From positions 166,087,992-166,151,991 of the forward strand of contig OZ024743.1 of NCBI GenBank assembly GCA_964016885.1: 64,000 nucleotides of DNA, read 5' to 3'. The notes beneath the pieces are model-generated. The model saw only the letters and a program-made list of their open reading frames with translations. It did not search any database and had not been told where the DNA came from. Source of the DNA: Eledone cirrhosa (lineage: Eukaryota; Mollusca; Cephalopoda; Octopoda; Eledonidae). A program made the position numbers and the translations under genes. Position 1 is the stretch's first letter, and the number at the start of each line of letters is the position of its first letter. Below are positions 32,576-43,264 of this stretch, in pieces.

Positions 32576-33589
32576 CATTATTTCTGCTATAAAATAGTGT
32601 ACATTATTTTTGCCCTAAAAATACGACCATAAATTTTTTTTTACAAATCAAAAAATGTCTGGAATGTGCAATTCAATACACAAATTGTAATAACTTTAAT
32701 ATATTTAACACAACACTACCACTAACACCATCACCAACAACCAAACTACCCCCACCATCACAGCCTCATTCAGATTACCAAAAGCTTTTAACACCAGAAA
32801 ATACCAGAGAATAATGTTCATATTAACTACACAGAACATTTGAAATATTAGAGTAAAGTTTTTAATTTTTAATGCAATACAGTCATAGGGCTTTTTTGTA
32901 CTTTTCAAGAATCCCTTGCTATTGTGGTTTTATTAAGAGTTAAGTACAGTAATGGGATAACGCACTGTACTGAACATAGATTAATAAATTAGGGAACCAC
33001 AGTATTAAGAGGTGATGGGCCTTGTGTTGTTTTTAATGTTGTTTAGCCTCACATCAGCACTGATCCAGCAACCGCCCTAGTTATTGTGGATGGAGATGGC
33101 TATCAGCAAGAACAAGCCTCCTATGAGGTGTACTGGCTCTTCCTTGCCATTCTCAGGCATAACACAATCACTATACTGTCTGCCAAAACCTTGTAGCAAT
33201 AACAGATTTAAACATAATATAATCACAGAAATTCACTATATTTTAGATAAATTAGCTTGAAAAGATACTGACTATCTTCACTTGACAGGGAATTTTGATT
33301 CTCTCAAAGTTTTTTTTATATTGAGGAGAAAAGTTATATTTAATTGAACTGAAACCAGTATATAAGTGGTAATTCTTGCAATTATAGTTAGATTAGGCTT
33401 TGCTTAGATTAGCCAGTCTAATAAGATTGAAACATGTCTCAAATTGACACCACTGCATACCATATTTAATTAATTTTCATTTAAAAAATTTGGAATTCTC
33501 TCTTTTGTCGTTTTCTTTTTATCTGAAATAAGTTATCTATACAATGATTTGTAACTAGGGAATTATCATCATTTGTAACTAGGGAATTA
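32576..33589. other. Intronic sequence with one copy of a ~100-bp dispersed repeat
   Basis: 32840-32945 (TAAAGTTTTTAATTTTTAATG, TTGTACTTTTCAAGAAT) is homologous to the tandem units at 35125-35520. A 25-bp piece (TTGTAACTAGGGAATTATCA) is doubled at 33549-33597. No gene. Confidence 0.6.
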
Positions 33590-33960
33590 TCATCATCCTC
33601 ATCGTTTTTACATGCGATTTTCCATGCTTGCAGAGGTTGGATGGGTCCTTCTTAGCACAGTATCCCTCCACTTGCTGCGTTTCATTATATCCTCTGTCAG
33701 TCTCAGAAATTTGAAGTCAACTCTCAACACCTCTGTCCTTCCTCGGTATACCTCTACTACGGCTTCCTTCCACTGGCATTTCCTGATACTTCTCCAATCA
33801 ATCATCATCCATGTGCATCCCATGTCTGTACCAATGCAATCTTCTCTTCAGCACACCACCTTGAATTCCTCTTAAACCCAGTTTCTCCTTCAGTTATCAG
33901 TATCACCATCTTTTTTACATCCACTTTTCCATGCTGGCATTGGTTGGAAACATTTAGAAG
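33590..33960 (-). pseudogene. LINE 3'-end fragments, minus strand
   Basis: 33598-33893 carries the GRTEVLRVDFKFLRLTEDIM tail and the CATGCTTGCAGAGGTTGG end. A second partial tail starts near 33900 (CATCTTTTTTACATCCACTT). Strongly mutated. Confidence 0.75.
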
Positions 33961-34214
33961 CAGTGTTTTATAGTCAGAAACCTCTCCAAACCGTTTAGTT
34001 TCCTCATATGACGCACAGAGAGATACAGTGTGCTTATTATAAAATCCAAAAGATAGATTTTAATTTTAATTTAATCAAAATTTCTTGGCTTACATAAACT
34101 ATGCAGAAGCCTAAAATATTTCATTGCTCACCTACTGGAAGAAGAGACATACTAGACATCATGGGTACCAACCAACCAGTACTTCTCTAATAGATAGGAA
34201 ACATAAAAAATATA

Positions 34215-34605
34215 TAGAAAATACTCTCAAGTGTCGAAGCAACTGTCTTCAATTAATCTAGCTGGATCCCCAAGCAAGACCACCTGAGCTCATGGATGTT
34301 ATCTGACATCTTGCTCAGGGTCTACACCTGCATCTCCTGCTGGCTGGTTTTGCTCATAAAATCTGTCCAGTGATCCTCTCCTGAGACATAGTACCAGAGC
34401 TGTGATCTCTCAAATCGGAGAAGTAGCAGCTCTACCTGGAGTGACTCTCTGATCTCTAAGCTACACACTCTATCGAGTAACGTTACTCCAAAGACTCTTC
34501 GGAGGAACCCTATTTCAGCAGCTTGTATTCGTGATCATATTCTGTCAGTCATTACCCAAGATTCATGACCATAGGTAAGTGTTCAAATAAAAGTTCTTAC
34601 ATAAA
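34215..34605 (-). pseudogene. RTE-type LINE tail fragment, class 2
   Basis: Minus-strand remnants of the LQLEQ...RYYGHVVRMS, then W-x-DQ-like tail, related to better-preserved pieces at 36055-36320 and 40050-40379. Only degenerate frames remain. Confidence 0.6.
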
Positions 34606-34748
34606 ATTATGATGGAAGATTTAAAAATAAATATAAACACTTTTAAAACCAACAGTTTTGTATCAGGTTAAAACAGAAATTCTATTTCTTCCATCACATC
34701 AATTTTTTTCAACATTGTTAACAATAAGAAATTGAAATTATTACTTAC

Positions 34749-34875
34749 TGTTAACATATTTTCTAAATCAACTTTCAAAAGGTAAGCGCGGGTGATTTCC
34801 ACACCATCAAAGTCAACTTCAGCTTTAAATCGTACTTCTCCACCTATTTCAGTAGCTTTTACATCATGCAAAGAC
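34749..34875 (-). CDS. SLC30A9: SLC30A9 coding exon (127 bp)
   Basis: Acceptor TTTATTTAG before GTCTTTGC; donor ACA|GTAAGT. With the flanking split codon it encodes (R)SLHDVKATEIGGEVRFKAEV, DFDGVEITRAYLLKVDLENM and LT. HDVKAT and VRFKAEVDFDG are hallmark blocks of the soluble domain of SLC30A9. Confidence 0.95.
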
Positions 34876-34975
34876 CTAAATAAATAAATTATTTGTTTTT
34901 TGTTTAAATACTGCATTTGATGGTCTATAAACCCTTTCCTTCCCCTGGCCCCACACAAAAATGCCCCCAAAATTC

Positions 34976-35124
34976 ACCCAGGTCTTACATGCAAAGTTGA
35001 GGTATCTGGTAGGCCAATATTTCTTTTCTTAATATTCCATACTGAGTTCTATATGCAATCAAAGATGATTAACTCTGTTATGATTTAGCAGGTTTTTAAA
35101 TTCAAGATTTGAGAAAATTTGCAG
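34976..35124. other. Short intronic stretch
   Basis: Nothing recognised. Confidence 0.5.
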
Positions 35125-35520
35125 TAAATTAAAGATTAATTTTTTAATGTGATGCAGTAATAGTGTTATTTTATACTCTTCGAGAATGTCTTACTAAAGT
35201 GGTTTCATGAGGCTTGTTAATTTAAATGTTCATAGCATCTATACTAGTTGACAAATCATTGTAAACATTTGTAGTATTAAACTAAAGACTTTAATTTTTA
35301 ATATGATACAGTTGTAGTGTTCTTTTGTATTTTTCAAGAATGTCTTGCTAATGTGTGGTTTGTTAATTCAAATGTTTATAGTCTTTTGACAAGTGGACAG
35401 ATTGTGGAAATATGCAGTAAACTAAAGTAAAGACTTTAATTTTTAATGTGATGTAGACATCAAGCTGTTTTGTACTTTTCAAGAATGCCTTGTTAATGTG
35501 GTTTCATGTGATACAGGAAG
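35125..35520. repeat. Three-unit tandem repeat, period about 145-155 bp
   Basis: Each unit has TAAAGACTTTAATTTTTAAT, GTACTTTTCAAGAATGC/TCTTG and TAATGTGGTTTCATG. It lies entirely inside the 1056-bp intron between exons 35932-35994 and 34749-34875. Confidence 0.8.
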
Positions 35521-35931
35521 TTAAGATCTAAAGATATATGTTTTGTAGGAAAACTTGGTCAGGGTTTTTAGACCTTCATACTACTATTGCTATTACAATC
35601 AGTGTGTGTATGTGTGCACACATGAGTATGTTAGTGTTGTGTGTGTGTATGCATGCATGTGTGACGTGGGCGTATGATTACATGTATGGGTGGTATGTGT
35701 AAAGAAGGTTGTGTGTGTATGTGTGCATGCATGCTGGAGGTCTATATGAAAGAGGTTACATTTGATAGGAAGTTTCTCATGTATTTTAATGATAAGGGCC
35801 TCCAGTCTTATCATGAAAAGCAATGAACAATTAAGGGTTTTGTTCAAGAACTGCTGCCTGGTCCAGTACACACAACTTTATTATCTTGAGTCCAACACAA
35901 CAACTAATTTGACTTTAAACAAATTTCTCAC

Positions 35932-35994
35932 CTTATCATTCTATCACTCTCCAGTTCCTGGCTAATGAGTAATTTTTTATCCAATGGGATTGAC
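35932..35994 (-). CDS. SLC30A9: SLC30A9 coding exon (63 bp)
   Basis: Acceptor TATGTTTTCCAG at 36006-35995; donor ATAAG|GTGAGA. It encodes (K)SIPLDKKLLISQELESDRMI(R), the short helix region between the last membrane span and the soluble domain. It starts with one base and ends with two bases of split codons, exactly compatible with both neighbours. Confidence 0.93.
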
Positions 35995-36054
35995 CTGGAA
36001 AACATAATTAATACATTTTCTGTGACAACAAAATTAGATGGTTTTTGGAGTAAT

Positions 36055-36320
36055 GTTACTTGATAGAGTATGTAGCTCAGAGATCAGAGTCGCTCCAGGT
36101 AGAGCCATTACTTATCCAAATTGAGAGATCACAGCTCCGATACTATGGGCATGTGGTTAGAATGTCTCAAGAAAGAATCGCTGGACAGATTTTACAGGCA
36201 AATAACCGGTAGGAGACAGAGGGGGAAACCCCAAGCAAAATGGATCAGTTGGAAACGGTTGCTTCTAACTGGACTCACTGAAAGGAGGACTCTTCCCCCA
36301 TGACCTACTGAGGAGAAGAA
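36055..36320 (+). pseudogene. RTE-type LINE tail fragment, class 2, plus strand
   Basis: Encodes, across a frameshift, the LRYYGHVVRMSQERIAGQIL-like stretch, then RRQRGKPQAKWISWKRLLLT and GLTERRTLPP. Same family as 40050-40379. Confidence 0.75.
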
Positions 36321-37190
36321 GAAGGAGGAGGGTTAATTCTGCCTTTTTGGAAGAGAAGGGACTCTTTTTTTAACTAGGTTTGATATTAGTTGTTGAAGAG
36401 AAAAAAACAGAGCTATTTGTATAGTTAGTATTTATTTTGTTGAAAATAGAGAGGTGAAAATTTAAAGTCTATCTTGGTAGAATTTAAACTCAGAATGTAG
36501 CAGGACAAAATGATATCCTCTACCCCTTTTGAGACCAATCTGGCCAAAACTGGATCTGGTTCTATAAATTAAATTTATCCATTTTAAATGGTTCTTATTT
36601 AAATTAAACACTCTAACCTAATTTTATATAAAAATCTATTGTCAAGTTATGTTACAAGTACCATCTTAATAATAAAATAATTAACAATTTTAATAAATCT
36701 CTCCAAATACTTAATTAATTGAAATACAATGTATATCATTAAAAATATTGCAATGACGGGGGTAACACAATTTAGACCAACATTGTGGGGCATCTAGTTA
36801 AACTGTAACAAAGTAATCATATAAAGCAAACACACAAACATAGATACACTCTGTTTTATGCAAGAACACCTATTTTTAAAACCAAAACTCCTTGCCTCTT
36901 TCTCTAGCCACTTCCTGTCTACTGGATTAAGCTCCTTGTTTCTACTTCGACTTCACTAGCAACCAGACATTGTCCATCTCTCTCATCCTTGTATGGGTTT
37001 TTTTTTTAAAGTTCTAAATCACTTTCTTCTCAGCATTACATTCTTTGTGTCCAGTTAGAAAATCTTTTGTTTATCTTTATATTACCATATTTAGTACTTT
37101 TTTCTATATTCACACATAATTTCGTTGTTAACTGTATTCTTTGTCCTGGTCATAAGACCCTTATATATGTATTTTTCTTGTTTACTGACC
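36321..37190. other. Intronic sequence, no gene
   Basis: AT-rich; no recognisable element. Confidence 0.5.
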
Positions 37191-37425
37191 TTTCTGTATG
37201 TACTTTCCATGATATGTAGTAATTTTGTTGTTGTACTGACTCTTATGCATCCTTCCCAGTAGAGAACTGTCATAGGTTGGAGAACCTCGTTCCATCCATA
37301 AGCTTCATTTTTTGCTTGGTTTCTAAGGCTGGATGTCCTTACTAATGTCAACCACTTTACAGACTGTACTGGGTGCATTTTATTATGGCACATGCACATG
37401 AGAGCTGCTAGCCACTTTTTTCCGT
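37191..37425 (-). repeat. LINE/SINE-associated short repeat
   Basis: On the minus strand: AATAAAATGCACCCAGTACA, CTGTAAAGTGGTTGACATTA and GGACATCCAGCC, the consensus of the short non-coding repeat seen at 42550, 42900 and 48000. Confidence 0.65.
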
Positions 37426-37635
37426 CAATAGGGGTATTTAACCCGATTTTCTAAACTGTGTTCACAGCTATTTCCTCTATGTTCAACATTTCCTGAGCAT
37501 ATATATATTTATATGTATAACAGACATGTGAATGAGTAATCAATACAGAAGTAGAGTTTAACTCTTGTTACTTTGGAGTTTCACCTGTGCACAGATGAAA
37601 CTCCAGAGGAATAAGACTCACCACTTATCCATAAG

Positions 37636-38540
37636 AATATCATCATCATCATTTTAATGTCCATTTTTTTCCACACTTGCATGGGTTGATTCTTAGAACA
37701 GCATCTCTCCACTCGTTGTGATCTTTTGTAATCTCCTCTGTGAATCTCAGTGATTTGAGGTCAGCTCTCACTACCTCTGCCCAGGTCTTTCTTGGTCTAC
37801 CTTTACTGCGGCTCCCTTCCACTGGCATTTCTTCACCCAATAATCATTGTCCTTGTGCATCACATGTCCATACCAATGCAGTCTTCTCTCCTCCACACCA
37901 CGTTGGATTCCTCTTCAACTCAGCTTCTTGCTCAACTCGTCCAAGCTCTGCCTTTCTCTCACACTTTCATTGAACATCCAATGGAGCATGGTGACTTCAT
38001 TTCTCTCCAGCCTACACATCTCCTCTGCAGTCACAGCCAATGTATCATTATCTTGCAGCATTGCACTTCATACACAGGAGTAATACAGTCATCTTTTTGT
38101 ACGTAAGGAGAAACCTTTTGTTATCAACAGTGGGAGAAGCTCTCTGAACTTTTTCCATCCTATCCTTATTCTAGCTATTTTGCTCTCAGGGCATCCTCCT
38201 CCATTGCTAATTATGTCTCCTAGATAGCAGAAGCTATCAACCACTTCTATGGGTCCTTCTTTGACTGGAATAGGTTTACATCACTGGCTCTCTTCCCCTA
38301 GGTTATCCCTGCGCATCTTCTACAAACAAAGTCTTCCGTACATCGTAGGGAGTTTATGCCTACTTCCTTTCTACATATTAGGCAGAGCCATTTCCCTGAA
38401 GGAATCAGGGTCCTATTTACTCTCCTACTCACTACCACTTTAGTTTTGGCAATGTTTACTCTCAGACCTTTGGGTTCTAAATTCTGTTTCCATAGTCGGA
38501 AGTTATTTTCTAGTCCTTTAAAGAGAGAATTTTGGACTAG
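37636..38540 (-). pseudogene. LINE fragment K, C-terminal third and 3' end
   Basis: The 3' end is at 37636 (CATCATCATCATTTTAATG). Going right: GRPRKTWAEVVRADLKSLRF (37649-37840), the RHHWYGH and ETLAVTAEEM blocks in broken frames (37840-38050), and GDIISNGGGCPES (~38190). At 38298-38540 come the zinc finger (CLICRKEVGINSLRC) and the RT end (LWKQNLEPKGLRVNIAKTK). Confidence 0.83.
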
Positions 38541-38800
38541 GATACTTGAGTGTGTGTTTGCATGGGATGGTGGAATCTGAATGTTAAAGAAAAACACCTT
38601 GTGGTATTTTTTTCTGTTCCAGTCACCACACTTTTACACCCAGTCTAGACAAAGTATTGAAAATCAATGAATGACAACAAAATTTTAAAAATTGAAAAAC
38701 AAAAAAAAACAAAATTAAAAGTGATGCCACATGGCCAATCCAATGACTGAAATCAGTAAAAGACCTAAAGAACAACAAAAAGAACAAAAGAAGAAAGGCA
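38541..38800. other. Short intronic stretch
   Basis: Low-complexity A-rich segment at 38690-38790; no feature. Confidence 0.5.
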
Positions 38801-38806
38801 TCTTAC

Positions 38807-39017
38807 TTGCCCACTAAAACTTCTGTGTTGTTGTAAATAATGAAACTGGCTACACTTCCTAAGATGCCACCCACTAGAAGTGAACCAATGGCATCTGCAA
38901 AAGGGCTTCCAGTAATCTGAGTTATTGTCAAACATGATGCTGCAATGCCCACTCCGAGTACAGCTGCTAAGTCTTCCAGCAAAACAACATTTACATTAGG
39001 ATCATTGCCACGAGTCA
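38807..39017 (-). CDS. SLC30A9: SLC30A9 coding exon (211 bp, membrane segment)
   Basis: Acceptor TTTGTTGCAG before TGACTCG; donor GGGCAA|GTAAGA. It encodes TRGNDPNVNVVLLEDLAAVL, GVGIAASCLTITQITGSPFA, DAIGSLLVGGILGSVASFII and YNNTEVLVG(K). Two hydrophobic spans are evident (LAAVLGVGIAASCLTI and LLVGGILGSVASFII). The VNVVLLED and NTE-LVG blocks are diagnostic. The first two bases complete a codon from an exon not seen in this window. Confidence 0.96.
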
Positions 39018-39107
39018 CTGCAACAAAGAAAGATCATTTTCTATCAGCAAAAAATAGTGAAGGCAACTCATCTAGGAGAGCAGTCACTGAATAAAAACTG
39101 ATACATG

Positions 39108-39322
39108 AAGGCGTGTGGCTGAGTGGTTAGGGAATTGGATTCGCAATCGTAAGGTTGTGAGTTCGATTCCTGGACCATGCGATGCGTTATGTCCTTGAGC
39201 AAGACACTTTATTTCACGTTGCTCCTTCTACCTGGAGTTGCGACCGATAGATAGTATTAGCAATTGGAAAGACCAACGGAAACATTGTTCCCTCGGTCCG
39301 ATTTGACGCAAGTCGATCGTTC

Positions 39323-39327
<5 letters not shown>
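39108..39327 (+). repeat. tRNA-derived SINE, well preserved
   Basis: A-box-like GTGTGGCTGAGTGGTTAGGG, B-box GGTTGTGAGTTCGATTCC, then TTGAGCAAGACACTTTATTT and a body ending CGGTCCGATTTGACGC before (TA)n. Intact polymerase III boxes suggest it could be transcribed; it is not a functional tRNA because the 3' half does not close a cloverleaf. Confidence 0.85.
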
Positions 39328-39379
<52 letters not shown>

Positions 39380-39419
39380 TAAACAGGGTAAAGAGGATGT
39401 TTAAGTCCTGTTAGACAAC

Positions 39420-39895
39420 GTTTCTAATGCTGATGATGCAATAAAATGCATGCAGTCCACACTGTAAAGTGGTTGGTAATAAGGACATCCAGCCTGAAAA
39501 ACTCTGCTAAAGAAATTAAGAAAAGAACAACTTACAATATACACATTATCTGTGTATACAGTGTAAAAAAAATTCCAATAAATAATGTTAGTGTGCATGA
39601 ACAACAAAGCATGGATGAGCTGAGAGAAAAACTGAGTATAAGAGGAAGCAGATGCTGTGTGCAAGACAAAAGTTTGTGCCTTTTGGACATGTGATGCATA
39701 TGAATGATGACTGTTGGATGAAGAAATGATGTAATATCCCAGTGGAAGAAAACTACAGAAGAGAAAAATTAAGGAAAACCTGAGCAAAAGTGGTGAAAGT
39801 GGATCTCAAAACATTGAAATTCAGAGATTAGTTAGTAGAAGCCGGTTGTGCTGGAAAGGACCCCTGTAACCCATGACAGGAAAAACTAATGTATT
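39420..39895 (+). pseudogene. LINE fragment L, plus strand
   Basis: Degenerate tail: HEQQSMDELREKLSIRGSRC at 39590-39660, LDM-like RWYGHVM remnant, and the terminal CCCATGACAGG region. The 5' part resembles the short LINE-associated repeat (GCAGTCCACACTGTAAAGTG). Confidence 0.7.
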
Positions 39896-40049
39896 ATAAT
39901 GAAACAATTTTTCTTTTCAAACATAAATAACAAGAGTCACAGGGGTAGCATTATGACATGCTGTGGGCACATAACCCTTTCATGACCACATTTCTAATGA
40001 AACATACTCTATTTTAATTAATTAATGCAGAATTTCAAGGGATTTACTA

Positions 40050-40379
40050 CTTCTCTTCTCCCACTTATACCTGAGGGTCGTGGGGGAAGATTTCTGAAAC
40101 ACTCCTTCCAGCGGATCTTGTCAGAAGCAACCATTTCCAACTTATCCAGCTGGATTCACAAGCGAAACCAACAAAGCTCATAGATGTTATCCAACCATCT
40201 TGCTCGGGGTACACCCTGGGTCTCCTGTCAGATGATTTGGTCCATAAAATCTGTCCAGGGTTTCTTTCATAAGACATTCTAACCACATGTCCATAGTACC
40301 ATTGCTGTGATCTTTCAATTCGGAGAACTAGTTGCTCTAACTGGAGCGACTCTCTTATCTCCAAGCTACACATAGCTGG
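40050..40379 (-). pseudogene. RTE-type LINE tail fragment, class 2
   Basis: A 102-codon frame encodes EIRESLQLEQLVLRIERSQQ, WYYGHVVRMS, ERNPGQILW and FACESSWISWKWLLLT. It interrupts an older repeat (TTTACTA at 40043 resumes as TTTAGTAAAATTATTAATT at 40384) and abuts the large inverted repeat. Confidence 0.8.
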
Positions 40380-40609
40380 CTGGATTTAGTAAAATTATTA
40401 ATTATTTCATTACTAAGATAGTAAATTAATCTAAGGTTCTTTTTTAAAATTATGTTGGAATATTTTAATTCAAATTGGAAACCTTTAAAATGGGTGATAT
40501 TATTTTATAGTGCCAGAGCTGGTTTGGTAACTAAAGAGTTAAAACTGGCAAAGCCCATCCCACTCTGAAGAGAAAACCGGGGTAGGGAGGGGGGTCAACC
40601 CTTGGATGG

Positions 40610-40745
40610 GACTGGACTAGTACTTTATCTAGTGTTCTTAAAAGGATGAAAGACTAAGTTGACCTTAGTGGGATTTGAACTCAGATTACACGCAGCCAGA
40701 ACAAATACTGCAGAACTGTCTATCTGACATTCTAATGATTTTGCC
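40610..40745 (-). repeat. tRNA-derived SINE in the left arm
   Basis: On the minus strand: GGCAAAATCATTAGAATGTC head, TGAGTTCAAATCCCACTAAG as B-box region, TAGTCTTTCATCCTTTT tail. Mirrored at 44135-44262 in the right arm. Confidence 0.75.
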
Positions 40746-40964
40746 AATTTAAAACTTGACTAATCCAATTACTGTAACTAATAAAAGAATACAAATAACA
40801 ATGAACTAAACAGAAATCATCAATAATGAATGTATAGTTACTGTGGTTATCATCCAGAAAAGTTTTTAAAAAACCATTATGTATATTTTATGCGTTATTG
40901 GCACTGATAAGTCTACTTTTCACATTAGATAAATAATTGTTTCTACTTTAGGCACAAAGCCAGC

Positions 40965-41125
40965 AATTATCCAGTACATTACTGGTACTTTATTTTTATC
41001 GACCCCGTAAGGATGAAAGGCAAAGTCAACCTCGGCGGGATTTGAACTCAGATCGTAAAGGGACGTAACTATGCTGGAAAGCATGGCGTCCAACCCTCTA
41101 CCGATACTGCCAATCCACTGCCCTT
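40965..41125 (-). repeat. tRNA-derived SINE in the left arm
   Basis: On the minus strand: GGCAGTGGATTGGCAGTATC head, GAGTTCAAATCCCGCCGAGG B-box region, TTTGCCTTTCATCCTTACGG and GTCGATAAAAATAAAGTACC tail. Mirrored at 43760-43915. Confidence 0.82.
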
Positions 41126-41297
41126 CACATTAGGTAAATAATAATACACATTTAAGCATGATATCAAACAATTGATCACTTATTCATAGAATGACTGTGG
41201 CAAGAGAGATAAAAAAAACATCTGCAGCCCCATTCCCAGTGTATACATATAAAATCAGAATCATGGTAGAAATAGCAGCCAAATTTTGTATCATAGT

Positions 41298-41490
41298 GAA
41301 GGTGTGAAGCCTAGTGGATAGGGTATTGGACAGACAATCATAGTGAAGGTGTGTGGCCTAGTGGATAGGGTATTGGACAGCCAAACATAGTGGAGATTTG
41401 AGGCCTAGTGATGAGAGTGTGGAACTGCTAAACGCAGTGAAGGTTAGTGAGGAGGGTGCTGGACTCACAATCATAAGGTCAAGGGTTTGA
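41298..41490 (+). repeat. Tandem amplification of a tRNA-like SINE head (~48-bp units)
   Basis: GTGAAGGTGTG(A/T)GGCCTAGTGGA-type units start near 41298, 41345, 41393 and 41440, each an A-box-like half. Only the last is followed by a B-box-like AAGGTCAAGGGTTTG. The first units belong to the inverted repeat arm; the last lies in its spacer. Confidence 0.65.
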
Positions 41491-41619
41491 AGTATTTTCA
41501 ACATTACAACAATTATACTTGATGATCCAGCTGTTTTGCCTTTATCTCCCTAATTACATTATCTACTATGCTGCTATCAACTTGGCTGTCTGGTCCCTCT
41601 GTTAGATCTACTTGGAGTA

Positions 41620-42102
41620 TGAGGGTGGGCTGAAAAGTTCATAGGCTGACTATGAAGGAGTAATGCTAGAGCTGTGAAATCTTGCATACATTAATTTCAA
41701 GTCTTCTTATTAATAACTGTATTGTTTCTTTCCAGGTAAACTGACATTTGACTGTTCAGAGAAGATTTCAAAAGTAACTAGTAGCGAATTTTCTTGAAAA
41801 TGGACAAAATTTGGCATTGAGGTGTTATCAACTAACTGCAGAAAAGGGGTTTAGACCCCACAGACATTCATGTGAACATGGTTGTTACATTAGGGGATGA
41901 CGCTCCAGCTTTATCAACAGTTAAAAAGTGGGCAGCTGAATTTAGGAGAAGGGAGTCTTGAAGATGACCAAGGAAAACAAGCACTGCAACACCAAAAGAA
42001 GTGTATTGGCCACAAGGGGGACTATGTTGAAATATAGACCTCATTTCGTCACATTCCATGTAAGTATCTTGGTCAGCCTATGAATTTTTCAGCTGACCCT
42101 CG
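41620..42102 (+). mobile_element. Internally deleted mariner element (483 bp)
   Basis: Flanked by TA on both sides (41618-41619, 42103-42104). The ends are inverted repeats: TGAGGGTGGGCTGAAAAGTT on the left and, read inward, CGAGGGTCAGCTGAAAAATT on the right, both followed by CATAGGCTGAC. Only the first and last parts of a mariner transposase remain. Confidence 0.9.
41790..42045 (+). pseudogene. Mariner transposase, N- and C-terminal ends fused
   Basis: The plus strand encodes, with frameshifts, the HTH region (FLENGQNLALRCYQLTAEKG, IHVNMVVTLGDDAPALSTVK, KWAAEF, ESLEDDQGKQ). It then passes directly to the end of the protein (KKCIGHKGDYVEI and TAG). The whole DDE catalytic centre is missing. 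Confidence 0.85.
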
Positions 42103-42545
42103 TAGACCTTCCTTCACTCGTACCTTTTCCTCATTCAATAGTTTATGACAATGTTACTTCCATGCTTCTATCTTTTCACCATCAGCAATGGCAAATGTAC
42201 TAGTCATTGTAATATGGAACACCATAAGTTGCAGAACATGTGCCAACTTCTTACTTTCTGCTTTTCTTTTTGCTAAGTATACCTGGTGTCTAGCTTCTCT
42301 TCTAGCTATTTAGAATTGTTCTTTGCTTTTCCCATTCATCTAATATTTCAAGGACAGTTTCTGAGCTTTAATTTTCACATTTACTCTACTTTTCCACCAA
42401 TATGATACCCTCCATCTTACTGGAGGCCTTGCACCCACCAGACCAGGTTTGGCTGAGGCTCCACTCCATCTAAACTCTTGTACACAGCAGACATCCACTT
42501 GCTTTCACTCTGGCATCTCTACAATCTTACCTGACCTACCTTTCA

Positions 42546-43035
42546 TCATGCATGCACCCAATACACTCTGTAAAGTGGGAGTGTTAATGCCACAATAAAA
42601 TGCACTCAGTACACTCAAACTGGTAGTGCTGTTGCTACGATAAAATGAACTGATTGGTGTTAGGAATGCATACAGTTGTAGAAATCAGGCCAAAAATGGA
42701 ATGTATAAGCAAGACATGGTCCCCCCCCCCCCCCCCCCCCCCAACTGGTCCAATCTCAGAGAATGACAACCTGTCCAACACATGCAAGCATGGAAAGGGG
42801 ATATAAAATGATGATATATATATATAATTTGGTGATAGGCATCTAGCCATAGAAATCTTGCCAAACAAAGGGTTGGGAGGATCCTTTAGTTATGTCAAGG
42901 ACATGACACCTTTCCTAGTGCTGGTGATCTACACAATAAAAGCACCCAGTACACACTGTAAGGTGGTTGGTGTTAGGAAGGGCATCCAGCCATAGAAAGC
43001 TTGCCAAACGAGGGGTTAGGAGGATCCTTCAGTTT
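42546..43035 (+). repeat. Two LINE-associated short repeats
   Basis: Each has ATAAAATGCACTCAGTACAC / AAAAGCACCCAGTACACACT, GGTTGGTGTTAGGAAGGGC and ATCCAGCCATAGAAA. The first ends with CATGCAAGCATGGAAAGG and AAATGATGAT (~42790-42815). A C run spans 42721-42742. Confidence 0.7.
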
Positions 43036-43207
43036 GTTTCAAAAGACAATAATTTCTCCTCTGCACTCAATAATGACTGTACAAAAGTGGAATACAGACC
43101 TCTTAGGCCTGTTTGGGATGTCAGTGTCTCCCACTTCAGTACTGACTTGGTCCATGTAGACCCATCCAACACTTTCTAGGTAGTGGGGGAGTAGCCATAT
43201 TGTTAAA

Positions 43208-43264
<57 letters not shown>

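Larger units (their letters stand above)
14582..39017 (-). other. SLC30A9: SLC30A9 (ZnT9) gene, 3' five coding exons and their introns
   Basis: Five exons on the minus strand join without a frame break (211+63+127+114+45 bases) into 185 residues and a stop. The product starts in the membrane region (GNDPNVNVVLLEDLAAVLG, then GSLLVGGILGSVASFIIY), passes through SLHDVKATEIGGEVRFKAEV to HGERIIDTLGEEVDRIEKK and ends HYPDLRHVDLEAL. This is the conserved C-terminus of SLC30A9, a cation-diffusion-facilitator protein of the mitochondrial membrane that exports zinc. All four introns have GT-AG ends. Intron sizes are 2812, 1056, 18875 and 1133 bases; the largest carries LINE C, Helitrons, Tigger, Penelope and other elements. 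Upstream exons were not found between 39018 and 64000. Confidence 0.93.
40380..41420. repeat. Large inverted repeat, left arm (1041 bp)
   Basis: It reads as the reverse complement of 43431-44501 almost throughout; the clearest difference is a ~35-bp extra piece in the right arm near 43588. It contains two minus-strand SINEs (40610-40745 and 40965-41125) and two units of a tRNA-like tandem. Confidence 0.92.
41500..42545 (-). pseudogene. LINE fragment M, split by a mariner relic
   Basis: The minus strand gives degenerate linker sequence on both sides of the mariner (41500-41617 and 42105-42440). The right side includes the CTTCCATGCTTC and TTGCTAAGTATACCTGGTG equivalents of the WKCHYERL and VYLARREAE blocks. 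A short endonuclease N-terminal piece follows (42460-42545, VDVCCVQE region). The rest of the endonuclease is deleted. Confidence 0.78.

Noticed and set aside
39108..39180. tRNA gene
   Set aside because: A- and B-boxes are present but the 3' half does not form acceptor and T stems; it is the head of a SINE. The same holds for the other SINE heads in the window.
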